DNA from: Gammaproteobacteria bacterium
GTDB taxonomy: Bacteria > Pseudomonadota > Gammaproteobacteria > Nitrococcales > Nitrococcaceae
Direction of reading: 5' to 3'
Length of the DNA stretch: 54,975 bases
NCBI GenBank assembly: GCA_030433275.1
Contig: JAUILK010000023.1
Span: forward strand, 1 to 54,975
A program made the translations under genes and the position numbers. Positions 17,000 through 23,369 of this stretch are shown piece after piece. The notes beneath the pieces were generated by a model. That model searched no databases, had not been told where the DNA came from, and saw only the letters and a list, made by a program, of their open reading frames with translations. Positions within the stretch are counted from its first letter, which is position 1; each line of letters begins with the position of its first letter.

Positions 17000-17076
17000 G
17001 TGCGGTTTTGGTACTCAACGAGCTGGTAATCCGCATGGCCGGTTGGTTCCAGCGCCGAAAGGAGAGCGTCAAGTGA
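16996..17076 (+). CDS. 26-residue micro-ORF coupled on both sides
   Basis: GTG start and TGA stop, 26 residues: a hydrophobic stretch (AVLVLNELVIRMAGWF) followed by a basic tail (QRRKESVK). The start overlaps the previous stop (GTGA) and the stop overlaps the next start (GTGA). GGGAGG lies seven bases upstream of its GTG. Exact coupling at both ends and a strong ribosome-binding site argue that it is translated. The peptide could be an amphipathic or membrane-associated helix, or it may serve only to carry ribosomes to the next gene. Confidence 0.5.
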   Translation: MSAVLVLNELVIRMAGWFQRRKESVK

Positions 17077-17378
17077 GCTACACAAACCAAACCGATGGAA
17101 ACCAGACGTTCAACGCCGGCGCTGGAATCAACCGGCCAACGCCGGTGGAGCAGCAGCGGTACCACGCTTGCCGGCAGATAATCCAAGACTGGACAGGCGG
17201 CAAAATCGATAGCAGCAAGCGGGATGACCTCGCCAAGCAAATGGCCAAGCTGGCGCAGCGGCGCCGCACCTTCGCGAGTCATGGCGCAGTTCGCAGTGAC
17301 GTTTGCGAGTGGATCGAGTTCGGCCGCGCAGTCCAAGCGGCGGTCGATACCAGCGACCAAATACGAAAGGAGCAATGA
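17073..17378 (+). CDS. Unknown 101-aa protein of the assembly-like operon
   Basis: GTG start at 17073, with AAAGGAGA eight bases upstream and an overlap with the micro-ORF stop. I prefer this over a longer in-frame extension that would overlap the preceding gene. It has a polar, Asn/Thr/Gly-rich N-terminus and a helical basic C-terminal part. No family is recognised. Confidence 0.55.
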   Translation: MSYTNQTDGNQTFNAGAGINRPTPVEQQRYHACRQIIQDWTGGKIDSSKRDDLAKQMAKLAQRRRTFASHGAVRSDVCEWIEFGRAVQAAVDTSDQIRKEQ

Positions 17379-17381
17379 GTT

Positions 17382-17639
17382 ATGGGTGGAGCAGTTAAAG
17401 GTGCGGTAGACGTTGCAAAAAAGGTTGTGGGCACGTTGGTTGACCCGTTCATTCCAGATGCGCCGAATCCGCCAAAAGTACCAAAGGCGGCGCCGGCCAG
17501 TACCGATCCTTCAGTTCAAGATGCACGACGGAACGAACGCCAACGCGGAAGGCTCGGCCGAGCTTCGACGTTGCTTACTGGCGCATTGGGCGTTTCTGCG
17601 CCGGCGCCGGTCCAGAAAAAGAAGCTGCTTGGAGGGTAG
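17382..17639 (+). CDS. Small podovirus-type virion-associated protein
   Basis: 85 aa. It begins MGGAVKGAV, has a Pro/Ala-rich centre, then ERQRGRLGRASTLLTGALG and ends in KKKLLGG. This layout, with an A/G-S-T-x-L-T-G segment and a C-terminal K-x-LLG, is one I recognise from small conserved proteins near the portal and head-tail genes of podovirus-type phages. Their exact role is poorly known. Here it ends the operon without any portal or tail gene nearby. AAAGGAG precedes the ATG by about ten bases. Confidence 0.55.
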   Translation: MGGAVKGAVDVAKKVVGTLVDPFIPDAPNPPKVPKAAPASTDPSVQDARRNERQRGRLGRASTLLTGALGVSAPAPVQKKKLLGG

Positions 17640-17739
17640 CAGAGTTGGCGGGGCGGAATCATGTATCTGTGGCTAAGGGGTGGTTGAGTGAACTAAACTG
17701 TGATGCTGTCAGTTAAAAGGGTAACCACTTTCCCGAGTC

Positions 17740-18462
17740 ATGGCTACGAAGCAGGAAGAAATAGTCTTGGCTGTCCTTGCCGTGGCGACGCGCTCGGGCG
17801 TGCGGCGGTTGCTAAAGACTACCTTTGTTAAGCTCGTATATCTTCTTGACGTACATACCGCCGAGATACAGGGAGGCGGGTCTACGGCAACGGGGTGGGA
17901 GTGGCGTTTTGTCCACTACGGCCCGTACGCGCCGGCCTTCGACGATGCAGTTCGGGGTCTTGAAAAATCGCGTCATCTCGCGGCCGAAGAACGCTACGCG
18001 GAGGGGAGCGGTAACGATTACATAGTATACCGTTTGATTGACGCTCCCAACGCGCTCCGAACGCTTTCAAACCTTGGAGTACCAAAGCACGCCGAGCTAG
18101 CCCTCGCCGCCGACACCAAACGCTATGGCAGGGAACCTTTGCGGAAAATTCTCGATTACGTGTATTTTCACACCCCGCCCATGCAGGATGCCGAGCCGGG
18201 TGCGGTGTTGAGTTTTGAGCGATGCGAAGCGGTTTCAGCCGAGGCGCTTCGCCCGGTCAAAATGCGTACTCTGCGTCCCAAGAGGGTGAAGCAGACGCGG
18301 GATAGAGTCCGGCAGTTGATTGCGGAAATCAAGAGCAATAATCGGCCCCTTGAGTCGGGGCCATTTGACGACGTTTATTACAACGGGCTTCGCGAACTGG
18401 AAGGTGAACCGATTGCGCCCGGCCTACGCGGCGATGCGAGAATTAAGATTAAGAACAGCTAG
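17740..18462 (+). CDS. Panacea (DUF4065/SocA)-like protein, possible antitoxin
   Basis: 240 aa. The N-terminal 110 residues follow the Panacea pattern: KTTFVKLVYLLDVHTAE, then WEWRFVHYGPYAPAFDDAV with the conserved Y/H-x-G-P segment before a helical region. Panacea domains act as antitoxins for many unrelated toxins. The C-terminal 80 residues are basic and of unknown type. The next gene, 18 bp downstream, encodes a PemK/MazF-like protein, so the two look like a toxin-antitoxin or defence pair carried as cargo. No strong ribosome-binding site is seen before the ATG. Confidence 0.6.
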   Translation: MATKQEEIVLAVLAVATRSGVRRLLKTTFVKLVYLLDVHTAEIQGGGSTATGWEWRFVHYGPYAPAFDDAVRGLEKSRHLAAEERYAEGSGNDYIVYRLIDAPNALRTLSNLGVPKHAELALAADTKRYGREPLRKILDYVYFHTPPMQDAEPGAVLSFERCEAVSAEALRPVKMRTLRPKRVKQTRDRVRQLIAEIKSNNRPLESGPFDDVYYNGLRELEGEPIAPGLRGDARIKIKNS

Positions 18463-18480
18463 CGCCAGAAGGCTTCCCGG

Positions 18481-19194
18481 ATGGGTTTTCTGCAACTCTT
18501 CGATAAATACTATGAATCAGCAGACCCTAAATTGGGCCCTCGCCCTGGGGATATATATTGGGTGCCGGTGCCCGAGACGCCCGAAGTCCCGCAAATTTTG
18601 GACGTCGAACGCGCAACACCACAAGAACACCACGTAACGGGGTTTGAATTCGTTCAGATCGATCCCGGCGTCCACTACCGCGACCGCGATCGGCTTCCGA
18701 TACAGCGGCTCAATTTGGGGAACACTGAAGAGCTGCTCGTGGCTAAAAGCAAGAAACGTCCCGCCGTGGTACTGAGTAATTGTGTCGTCGAGGATGTGGA
18801 CACTTTGCCGGCCGGGGCGCAGCAGCGGTTAGCGCGGCCGTTCGGCAAGTGCTGCTTTCTTGTGGCCCCACTCTATACAGTCGCCAGAGATATGCGGCAG
18901 CCACGAGCTTTCGCGCCAGAGTTGGTTGCGCGCATAAGAGCAATGCAATACCTGCATTTTGTCTGCCTTCCTGATCGCCATATAGAGGGCAGACCGGATA
19001 GCGTTTTGCGTCTTGATCGAATATTTCCTAGTTATCTTGGCCGCGGCTGCGACCGATACTACGGGCTTAGGTTGGCCGAAGAACCTATGCACGTTGTGTT
19101 GGCCGCGGCGTGCAAGTTGATGGGAGGGGGCGACCCGCGCTTGATGGAGCTGTACTCGGAGGTTAAAGCGTTGTCTCAGGAAGCGCTACCGTAG
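18481..19194 (+). CDS. PemK/MazF-like protein, possible toxin
   Basis: 237 aa. It has GPRPGDIYWVPVP near residue 20 and KKRPAVVLSNC near residue 98, the two segments that frame the SH3-like barrel of PemK/MazF endoribonucleases. About 70 residues are inserted between them and a long C-terminal extension follows, so it is about twice the usual MazF length. It could be a barrel-fold RNA-binding enzyme or a divergent toxin partner of the Panacea-like protein. The assignment rests on the motif spacing and neighbourhood only. Confidence 0.45.
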   Translation: MGFLQLFDKYYESADPKLGPRPGDIYWVPVPETPEVPQILDVERATPQEHHVTGFEFVQIDPGVHYRDRDRLPIQRLNLGNTEELLVAKSKKRPAVVLSNCVVEDVDTLPAGAQQRLARPFGKCCFLVAPLYTVARDMRQPRAFAPELVARIRAMQYLHFVCLPDRHIEGRPDSVLRLDRIFPSYLGRGCDRYYGLRLAEEPMHVVLAAACKLMGGGDPRLMELYSEVKALSQEALP

Positions 19195-19228
19195 GGTGTA
19201 ACCGGCCTCCGTGTGGCACTACCACACT

Positions 19229-19918
19229 CTACGGCAACGACTCGCACGCTAGGCCATCGCCGTCTATGTCCAACCGGTGCGGGTCGCCCGGCTGGTGGGC
19301 ATGGTAGAAGCGTTGCGCGGCGGCATGGGTCTTGAAGTCGGAGCAGTCTTTATCGTTCGCGGCTCCCCCGCCACGGCGCCTTGAGCGCCATTCCCAAGGC
19401 GGAACAAACGTGCCCGACCAAATCCCCGCCTTTGATGCCTCCGCTTGCTGTTCCTGGCCCACGTAGTCTTTGCTATACCGACGATAAGCCAGCGCCCAAC
19501 CTTGGCGAACCATCCAGGCGTTAAGGTTTTGGCCTTTGTGGTAGCAGACTGCAACCAGTCGCCCGTAGCGGTCGCGCTCTTTGCCCTCGCAGCGTACCGT
19601 TTGCCGGCCAATCCGATCCGCGAGTGCAAGCGCGGCCTTTTGGCCGCATCGCCACTGCTGGCCGTTTGGTCTTGTGCAGCGCTGCGCGCTCTCTGGCGAA
19701 TCTATTCCGTGGAGGCGGATGCGCTCCCCGTGGATTACAAGCGTGTCGCCGTCCACAACGGACGCAACGCCGGTGAGCGTTTCGGCCAGGGAGGGGAGGG
19801 GCAGCAGTGGGAGCAGCAAGGCAACAAGCCATGCTGCGTATGGGGTTCGCGGCCGATATGGGCTCGGGATGAAATACGCCCTTTTGGCAGATTGCTGTGA
19901 ATGTTGGGCTTGAAGCAT
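19229..19918 (-). CDS. Secreted thermonuclease-like nuclease with excalibur domain
   Basis: 229 aa staphylococcal-nuclease-family protein. A hydrophobic signal segment (about 28-45, ending SLAET) follows a long basic N-region. The SNase domain has VVDGDTL, IRLHGIDSPE (catalytic Arg and Glu) and ERDRYGRLVA (second Arg). The C-terminus is an excalibur calcium-binding domain: DCSDFKTHAAAQRFY and DIDGDGLACE. It should cut nucleic acid outside the cytoplasm. GGAG precedes the ATG by six bases. It is transcribed against the flanking cargo genes. Confidence 0.88.
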   Translation of the reverse strand: MLQAQHSQQSAKRAYFIPSPYRPRTPYAAWLVALLLPLLPLPSLAETLTGVASVVDGDTLVIHGERIRLHGIDSPESAQRCTRPNGQQWRCGQKAALALADRIGRQTVRCEGKERDRYGRLVAVCYHKGQNLNAWMVRQGWALAYRRYSKDYVGQEQQAEASKAGIWSGTFVPPWEWRSRRRGGGAANDKDCSDFKTHAAAQRFYHAHQPGDPHRLDIDGDGLACESLP

Positions 19919-20078
19919 TCCTTCTCCACCCCTACAAGGATGTTGGTAAGCGTGCGGGTGACCCGCGATGTGAGCCCAGTGAACTCAAATGCTATGATTT
20001 TCACCAGGGCGCCATTCTAATAAATGCTGAGTAGGTTTGGTTACGTTCTTACAGACTTTGAATCTCACAGGGGCGAGG

Positions 20079-20564
20079 ATGCAGATCGACGCAGATATTA
20101 TCGAGAAAAGTTGCAGAGGGCGCCTTGTCTTGAGTGAACCTGGCAGCGCATTTAACAACAGGGCATATGTTATATCCCATGTCTGCGAAATAGAAGCTAT
20201 TCTTGTAGATAAAATAGCAGAGTTTTTTGCTCAAATTAACTCCAATATAAAAGTCAGCGAAATTGTCGATAGCTCTGCTAAAGGGAGTAGTTTTTTATCG
20301 TCTGCCAAGCCTGTTTTAGAGGTTGCCTTCTACTTTGGTTTTATAGATAAAACAACAAGAGGCGATCTGCAAAGGCTCGTGGAATTGCGAAACAGATATG
20401 CGCATCGTCCCTATTTAAAAAATATCAAAGATGAGCCAGGCTTGTATGAGTTGATTAAAAAAACAACATTGTATAGGGAAAATGAGTCCGCGCTTGTTAG
20501 CTTGCTTCCCGAGCAAGTAATGATGGCTATATTCACGCAGATGTTGCGCCATATTAAACAGTAA
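20079..20564 (+). CDS. AT-rich HEPN/MltR-like protein
   Basis: 161 aa all-helical protein with LVELRNRYAHRP near residue 105, an R-x4-H motif as in HEPN ribonucleases; the surrounding layout also resembles MltR-type regulators. HEPN proteins often cut RNA in toxin-antitoxin and anti-phage systems, but no clear nucleotidyltransferase partner is adjacent. I chose ATG 20079, preceded by AGGGGCGAGG, over TTG 20037. The gene is visibly more AT-rich than its neighbours, which points to separate recent acquisition. Confidence 0.5.
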   Translation: MQIDADIIEKSCRGRLVLSEPGSAFNNRAYVISHVCEIEAILVDKIAEFFAQINSNIKVSEIVDSSAKGSSFLSSAKPVLEVAFYFGFIDKTTRGDLQRLVELRNRYAHRPYLKNIKDEPGLYELIKKTTLYRENESALVSLLPEQVMMAIFTQMLRHIKQ

Positions 20565-20655
20565 GCCCCGAAGTGCACACTATCGCTTCGCTCATCGGGT
20601 GTGCGTCAGCGACGATTAGGCGGCCGGCTTGTGATCGGCCGCCGCGGCTCGCTCT

Positions 20656-20847
20656 TTACTGCGCCCGTAACGACTCCACAGCGGCTACGATCTCTGGCCA
20701 GGTGCCCGCGTCCACTGTGAGGCTGTTCGGCGCCGGTTCTCCCTCGGTGCCTAACTCGCGCACACAGACAACGCCACCATCCAGGCCAATCTCCACAGCC
20801 TGGCCGCTCTCGCCATACACCACCGCTGCTTTTTTGTACTCGATCAT
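20656..20847 (-). CDS. Small unknown element protein
   Basis: 63 aa from ATG 20847, with GGGAG upstream. It begins MIEYKKAAVVYGESG, then a beta-rich segment (AVEIGLDGGVVCVRELG), and ends in a short helix. It is not recognised. The upstream in-frame ATG at 20862 has no ribosome-binding site. Confidence 0.45.
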   Translation of the reverse strand: MIEYKKAAVVYGESGQAVEIGLDGGVVCVRELGTEGEPAPNSLTVDAGTWPEIVAAVESLRAQ

Positions 20848-21003
20848 GGCTTCAGCTCCCATCAGTTAACCACGATGCCACCATATCGGCCCAACGTAAG
20901 TTGGTCAACTTATTGTTTTAATTGATAAAATAGCAATTCGGTTTGCTGTTATCCCAAGCACTGGAAACCTATTGCCCAACGGTGGCGGGCATTGTAGCCT
21001 ATT

Positions 21004-21014
21004 GTGACAGTCAC
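21004..21014. promoter_or_regulatory. GTGACAGTCAC palindrome upstream of small basic-protein gene
   Basis: The perfect 11-bp palindrome lies 20 bp before the start of the 70-aa gene. The matching copy at 21251-21261 lies 4 bp after its stop. The flanking placement suggests an operator, possibly for the small basic protein itself. Confidence 0.4.
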
Positions 21015-21034
21015 CAATTAAAGGATGGTCGATA

Positions 21035-21247
21035 GTGCCAAGAAAGCCAATCGGTCTTGAGGCGATGAGTCCAGCGCAGCGCAAGCGCGAGCAGCGCAGC
21101 CGAGATAGAGACCGCGTTATGGAGACGTCCCCCACGCAGTGGTCGGCGCGGGTATGCTTATACGTCCTGCAATCGGCGAGCTACGGCGATGCACTCAAGG
21201 CGGCCGCGTGGCGGCAGCTGGGGGAGCTCAACGGCTGGGAAGCATGA
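21035..21247 (+). CDS. Small basic protein, possible DNA-binding regulator
   Basis: 70 aa with a GTG start and AAAGGA nine bases upstream. Residues about 11-30 (MSPAQRKREQRSRDRDR) form a highly basic helix, and the C-terminal half is a short helical domain. No family is recognised. The same 11-bp palindrome lies on both sides of the gene, so autoregulation is a reasonable guess. Confidence 0.45.
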   Translation: MPRKPIGLEAMSPAQRKREQRSRDRDRVMETSPTQWSARVCLYVLQSASYGDALKAAAWRQLGELNGWEA

Positions 21248-21250
21248 TTA

Positions 21251-21261
21251 GTGACAGTCAC
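21251..21261. promoter_or_regulatory. GTGACAGTCAC palindrome downstream of small basic-protein gene
   Basis: Third non-coding copy of the 11-bp palindrome. It opens a 130-bp leader-like stretch that also holds TTGACA at 21297-21302 and three imperfect repeats of the form ACCTCT-x-TTGNGAA between 21302 and 21345. Confidence 0.4.
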
Positions 21262-21344
21262 GATATTTTATGAGATACTGGTCTTGTATGGGGCAATTGA
21301 CACCTCTCTTAGTTGAGACCTCTTAGTTGAAACCTCTCTTGTGA

Positions 21345-21382
21345 AACCCCCGGCGACCAGGGCGTTGCCGGGGGCTTTCATT
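21345..21382. terminator. Intrinsic terminator between convergent transcripts
   Basis: CCCCCGGCGA and TTGCCGGGGG form a strong stem just before the stop of the leftward 194-aa gene. CTTTCATTT follows on the plus strand and GGGTTTCACAAG on the minus strand. It would end rightward transcription past the small basic-protein gene best. Confidence 0.6.
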
Positions 21383-21962
21383 TCCTAGGCTCCCCGATGG
21401 CCGCGTAGCGCTTGCGTGGGGCGCAGTAGACGGCGGGCTCAAAATCCACAGAGGCGCCGCCATTGGCCATGGCCGCCTCCGCTTGCTTGATCGCTCGGTG
21501 TAGATAGCCAGGTACGGTCTTTGAGCCGTAGCGTTGGCTCACCTCACGGGTGCGGTACAGCTTCTGTAGCCGTTCCGTCCTGGCGTCCTCGATGAGCTGC
21601 CGTAGCCACGCTGTGCCAAGGTCTCCAGGGCGAGGGTGCTCTCCGCCATGCTTTGGGCAATCCAGCCGGCCATCGACGCTCAGAATCCGGCACGGCTTGC
21701 ACGCGCGGCCACGGGTGTCCCGGGCGCTGTTCAGTGTGCTGCACGGTACTCTGCGGCGGTACTTACGCCATTTCTTATCCTTGTTGAGCTCCGACACCAT
21801 CGCTTTGTAAAAGCGGCGCCGCTCTTTCTCGGTTTGGTCTCTGATCAGCGCGTGGCTTGGATCTCCCATCGCTTCGATTGGCCAATACAGCTCGGCTGCT
21901 TTCTTGATAAGCTCTCGGTCGTCGGCGCGGATGCAATTTTTGCGTTCGGCTTTCTGAGGCAT
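21378..21962 (-). CDS. Unknown protein with Cys/HGG motif at the element's right end
   Basis: 194 aa, basic. The centre has a C-K-x-C ... C-x-KHGGEHPRPGDLG stretch, similar to the short Cys-His-Gly-Gly motifs of uncharacterised phage proteins. It could bind zinc. The promoter upstream has an excellent extended -10 and overlaps the GTTACCTAA site. No family function is known to me. Confidence 0.55.
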   Translation of the reverse strand: MPQKAERKNCIRADDRELIKKAAELYWPIEAMGDPSHALIRDQTEKERRRFYKAMVSELNKDKKWRKYRRRVPCSTLNSARDTRGRACKPCRILSVDGRLDCPKHGGEHPRPGDLGTAWLRQLIEDARTERLQKLYRTREVSQRYGSKTVPGYLHRAIKQAEAAMANGGASVDFEPAVYCAPRKRYAAIGEPRK

Positions 21963-21982
21963 GGTCGTTTGGTGTCCGATAA

Positions 21983-21991
21983 GTTACCTAA
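21983..21991. promoter_or_regulatory. GTTACCTAA site near attR
   Basis: Identical 9-mer to 6588-6596 near the left end. The two lie 130 bp inside the left core and about 70 bp inside the right core. They are candidate arm-type sites for the integrase or binding sites of the AlpA-like protein. This one covers the likely transcription start of the leftward 194-aa gene. Confidence 0.4.
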
Positions 21992-21996
21992 CGTCC

Positions 21997-22005
21997 ATTA
22001 TACCA
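21997..22005 (-). promoter_or_regulatory. Extended -10 promoter of the 194-aa gene
   Basis: On the minus strand the sequence reads TGGTATAAT, a perfect -10 with the TGn extension, about 35 bp before the ATG. No good -35 is seen, as is usual for extended -10 promoters. It points back into the element, away from the downstream lipid A genes. Confidence 0.55.
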
Positions 22006-22046
22006 AAGCAATTTTTATGTTATCTATTTGATATATATTGTAATAA

Positions 22047-22655
22047 TTGTTAATTGAGCGCGTGGTGGTGAGTCACGCGGACGACGACCATTCTGGTGGC
22101 TTGGCCGCGCTGCTTGCGGCCCTGCCGGTCGCCGACGTGGTGATCGGCGAGCCGTTTGCAGCCGCTCCAGCCGGTGCGCGGCTGTGCCAGCGTGGTCAAG
22201 CTTGGCGGTGGGACGACGTGCGTTTCCGTGTAATTGCGCCCCGCGTATCCGGTCTACACGGCAACGATGCTTCCTGTGTCATTCGGGTTGCGAGCGCGGG
22301 TGCGACACTATTGCTGCCGGGTGATTTGGAGCGTGCCGGTGAACTGGAACTGGTGGAGCAGCCTGGGAGTTTGTCGGCGGATGTGCTGCTGGTGCCGCAC
22401 CATGGTAGCCGCAGTTCTTCCAGCGCCGAGTTCATTCGACGAGTTCAGCCGGGCCTTGCGCTGGTAAGCGTCGGGCGCAACAATTCGTATGGATTGCCCG
22501 CCGAGGAGATCATCAATCGCTATCGAATGCGCGTCACGCGGGTGCTGCGCACCGATCGCGACGGCGCTATACAGTTGGCTTTAGGGGTCGACGGCTATCG
22601 CGTACGTGCCCGGCTACGGCGGGACCGGCCACGCTATTATCGCGCGCAACCGTGA
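22047..22655 (+). pseudogene. comEC: comEC 3' part, split by the integrated element
   Basis: The rest of the ComEC metallo-beta-lactamase-like domain. It has SHADDDHSGG (the HxDxDH metal motif), LLPGDLE and LLVPHHGSRSSSS, so its active-site residues are intact. The frame is open from a TTG at 22047 in element DNA through the core (22062-22073), so a free soluble domain of about 202 aa could be made. In other bacteria the nuclease activity of this domain has been proposed to degrade the non-transforming strand. Rejoining to the 5' part across the core gives one uninterrupted frame. Confidence 0.93.
22062..22073. other. attR core of the integrated element
   Basis: Second copy of GTGGTGGTGAGT. 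The comEC reading frame continues directly to its right with the codons for HADDDHSGG, whereas the DNA to its left is AT-rich element sequence. Confidence 0.9.
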
Positions 22656-22733
22656 ACAGGGTCGTTTCGGGTGCGTTCGGTAATCCAGTATCATCGACGT
22701 ATTTCGGGGTCGACAGCAAGTGGACGGCGCACC

Positions 22734-23369
22734 GTGTGGAAATTAATCGAGGCAGGCGGCTGGGTTATGCTGCCTATATTGGCCTGTTCCGTTGTGGCAC
22801 TGACGTTCACGATCGAACGCTGCTGGGCATTGCGGCGCTCTCGGGTAATACCGAAGCATTTGGTCGCCCAAGTATGGCATTCGGTGAAATCCAATACCCT
22901 TGAGCCGACGCAACTAAGCGAACTCCGTGCCGGATCGCCGTTGGGTCGCATGCTTGCCACCGGTCTCATGAACATCCATTACGGCCGTGAGATCGTGTTG
23001 GAGAGCATCGAGGACCGAGGCCGCCATGAGGCTCACGGCCTTGAGCGCTACCTCAATACGCTGGGCACGATCGCAGCGATCAGTCCTTTGCTTGGGCTGT
23101 TAGGTACGGTTATCGGTATGATCAAGGTATTCAGCAACATCAGCTCAGCCGGTGTGGGTAATGCGACTGCGCTCGCCGGCGGAATCTCGCAGGCTCTGAT
23201 TACCACGGCAGCCGGTCTCGTGGTCGCGATTCCGACTTTGATGGCTTATCGCTATTTCCGCGGGAAGGTGGAAGCGTTAGTGGTGGATCTGGAGCAGGAG
23301 TCGCTTAAGCTTGTGGAAGTGGTTCACAATCGGCGTGTACCAGCCGGCGAGGTGGGGGGGCAACCATGA
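22734..23369 (+). CDS. exbB: MotA/TolQ/ExbB family proton channel protein
   Basis: 211 aa from GTG 22734. Three transmembrane helices are visible: GGWVMLPILACSVVALTF at the N-terminus, then IAAISPLLGLLGTVIGMI and LITTAAGLVVAIPTLMAY in the conserved C-terminal part. With ExbD it forms a proton-driven motor that energises an outer-membrane or envelope process. I favour the GTG because homologues start with M-x-x-x-I-x-A-G-G-W; a longer in-frame ATG at 22671 is possible. The gene follows comEC, and the exbD start overlaps its stop. Confidence 0.88.
   Translation: MWKLIEAGGWVMLPILACSVVALTFTIERCWALRRSRVIPKHLVAQVWHSVKSNTLEPTQLSELRAGSPLGRMLATGLMNIHYGREIVLESIEDRGRHEAHGLERYLNTLGTIAAISPLLGLLGTVIGMIKVFSNISSAGVGNATALAGGISQALITTAAGLVVAIPTLMAYRYFRGKVEALVVDLEQESLKLVEVVHNRRVPAGEVGGQP

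Larger units (their letters stand above)
6459..22073. mobile_element. 15.6-kb integrative element in comEC (satellite-like)
   Basis: The element runs from the left core to and including the right core copy. Contents left to right: tyrosine integrase; leftward replication operon (AlpA-like regulator, unknowns, primase-helicase, Cys-motif protein); 2.1-kb non-coding region with iteron-like palindromes and an 8-bp tandem repeat; rightward virion-assembly-like operon; Panacea-like/PemK-like pair; secreted nuclease; AT-rich HEPN-like gene; small unknown genes; right end. There is no capsid, portal, large terminase, tail or lysis gene and no conjugation gene. This composition resembles phage satellites more than a prophage or an ICE; that classification is inference. 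Confidence 0.9.

Noticed and set aside
22056-22073. tRNA gene remnant as attachment site
   Set aside because: The core lies in the comEC coding sequence and no tRNA-like fold or T-loop sequence is present at either end.
6459-22073. Element as integrative conjugative element or complete prophage
   Set aside because: No relaxase, type IV secretion, coupling protein, capsid, portal, large terminase, tail or lysis gene is visible.
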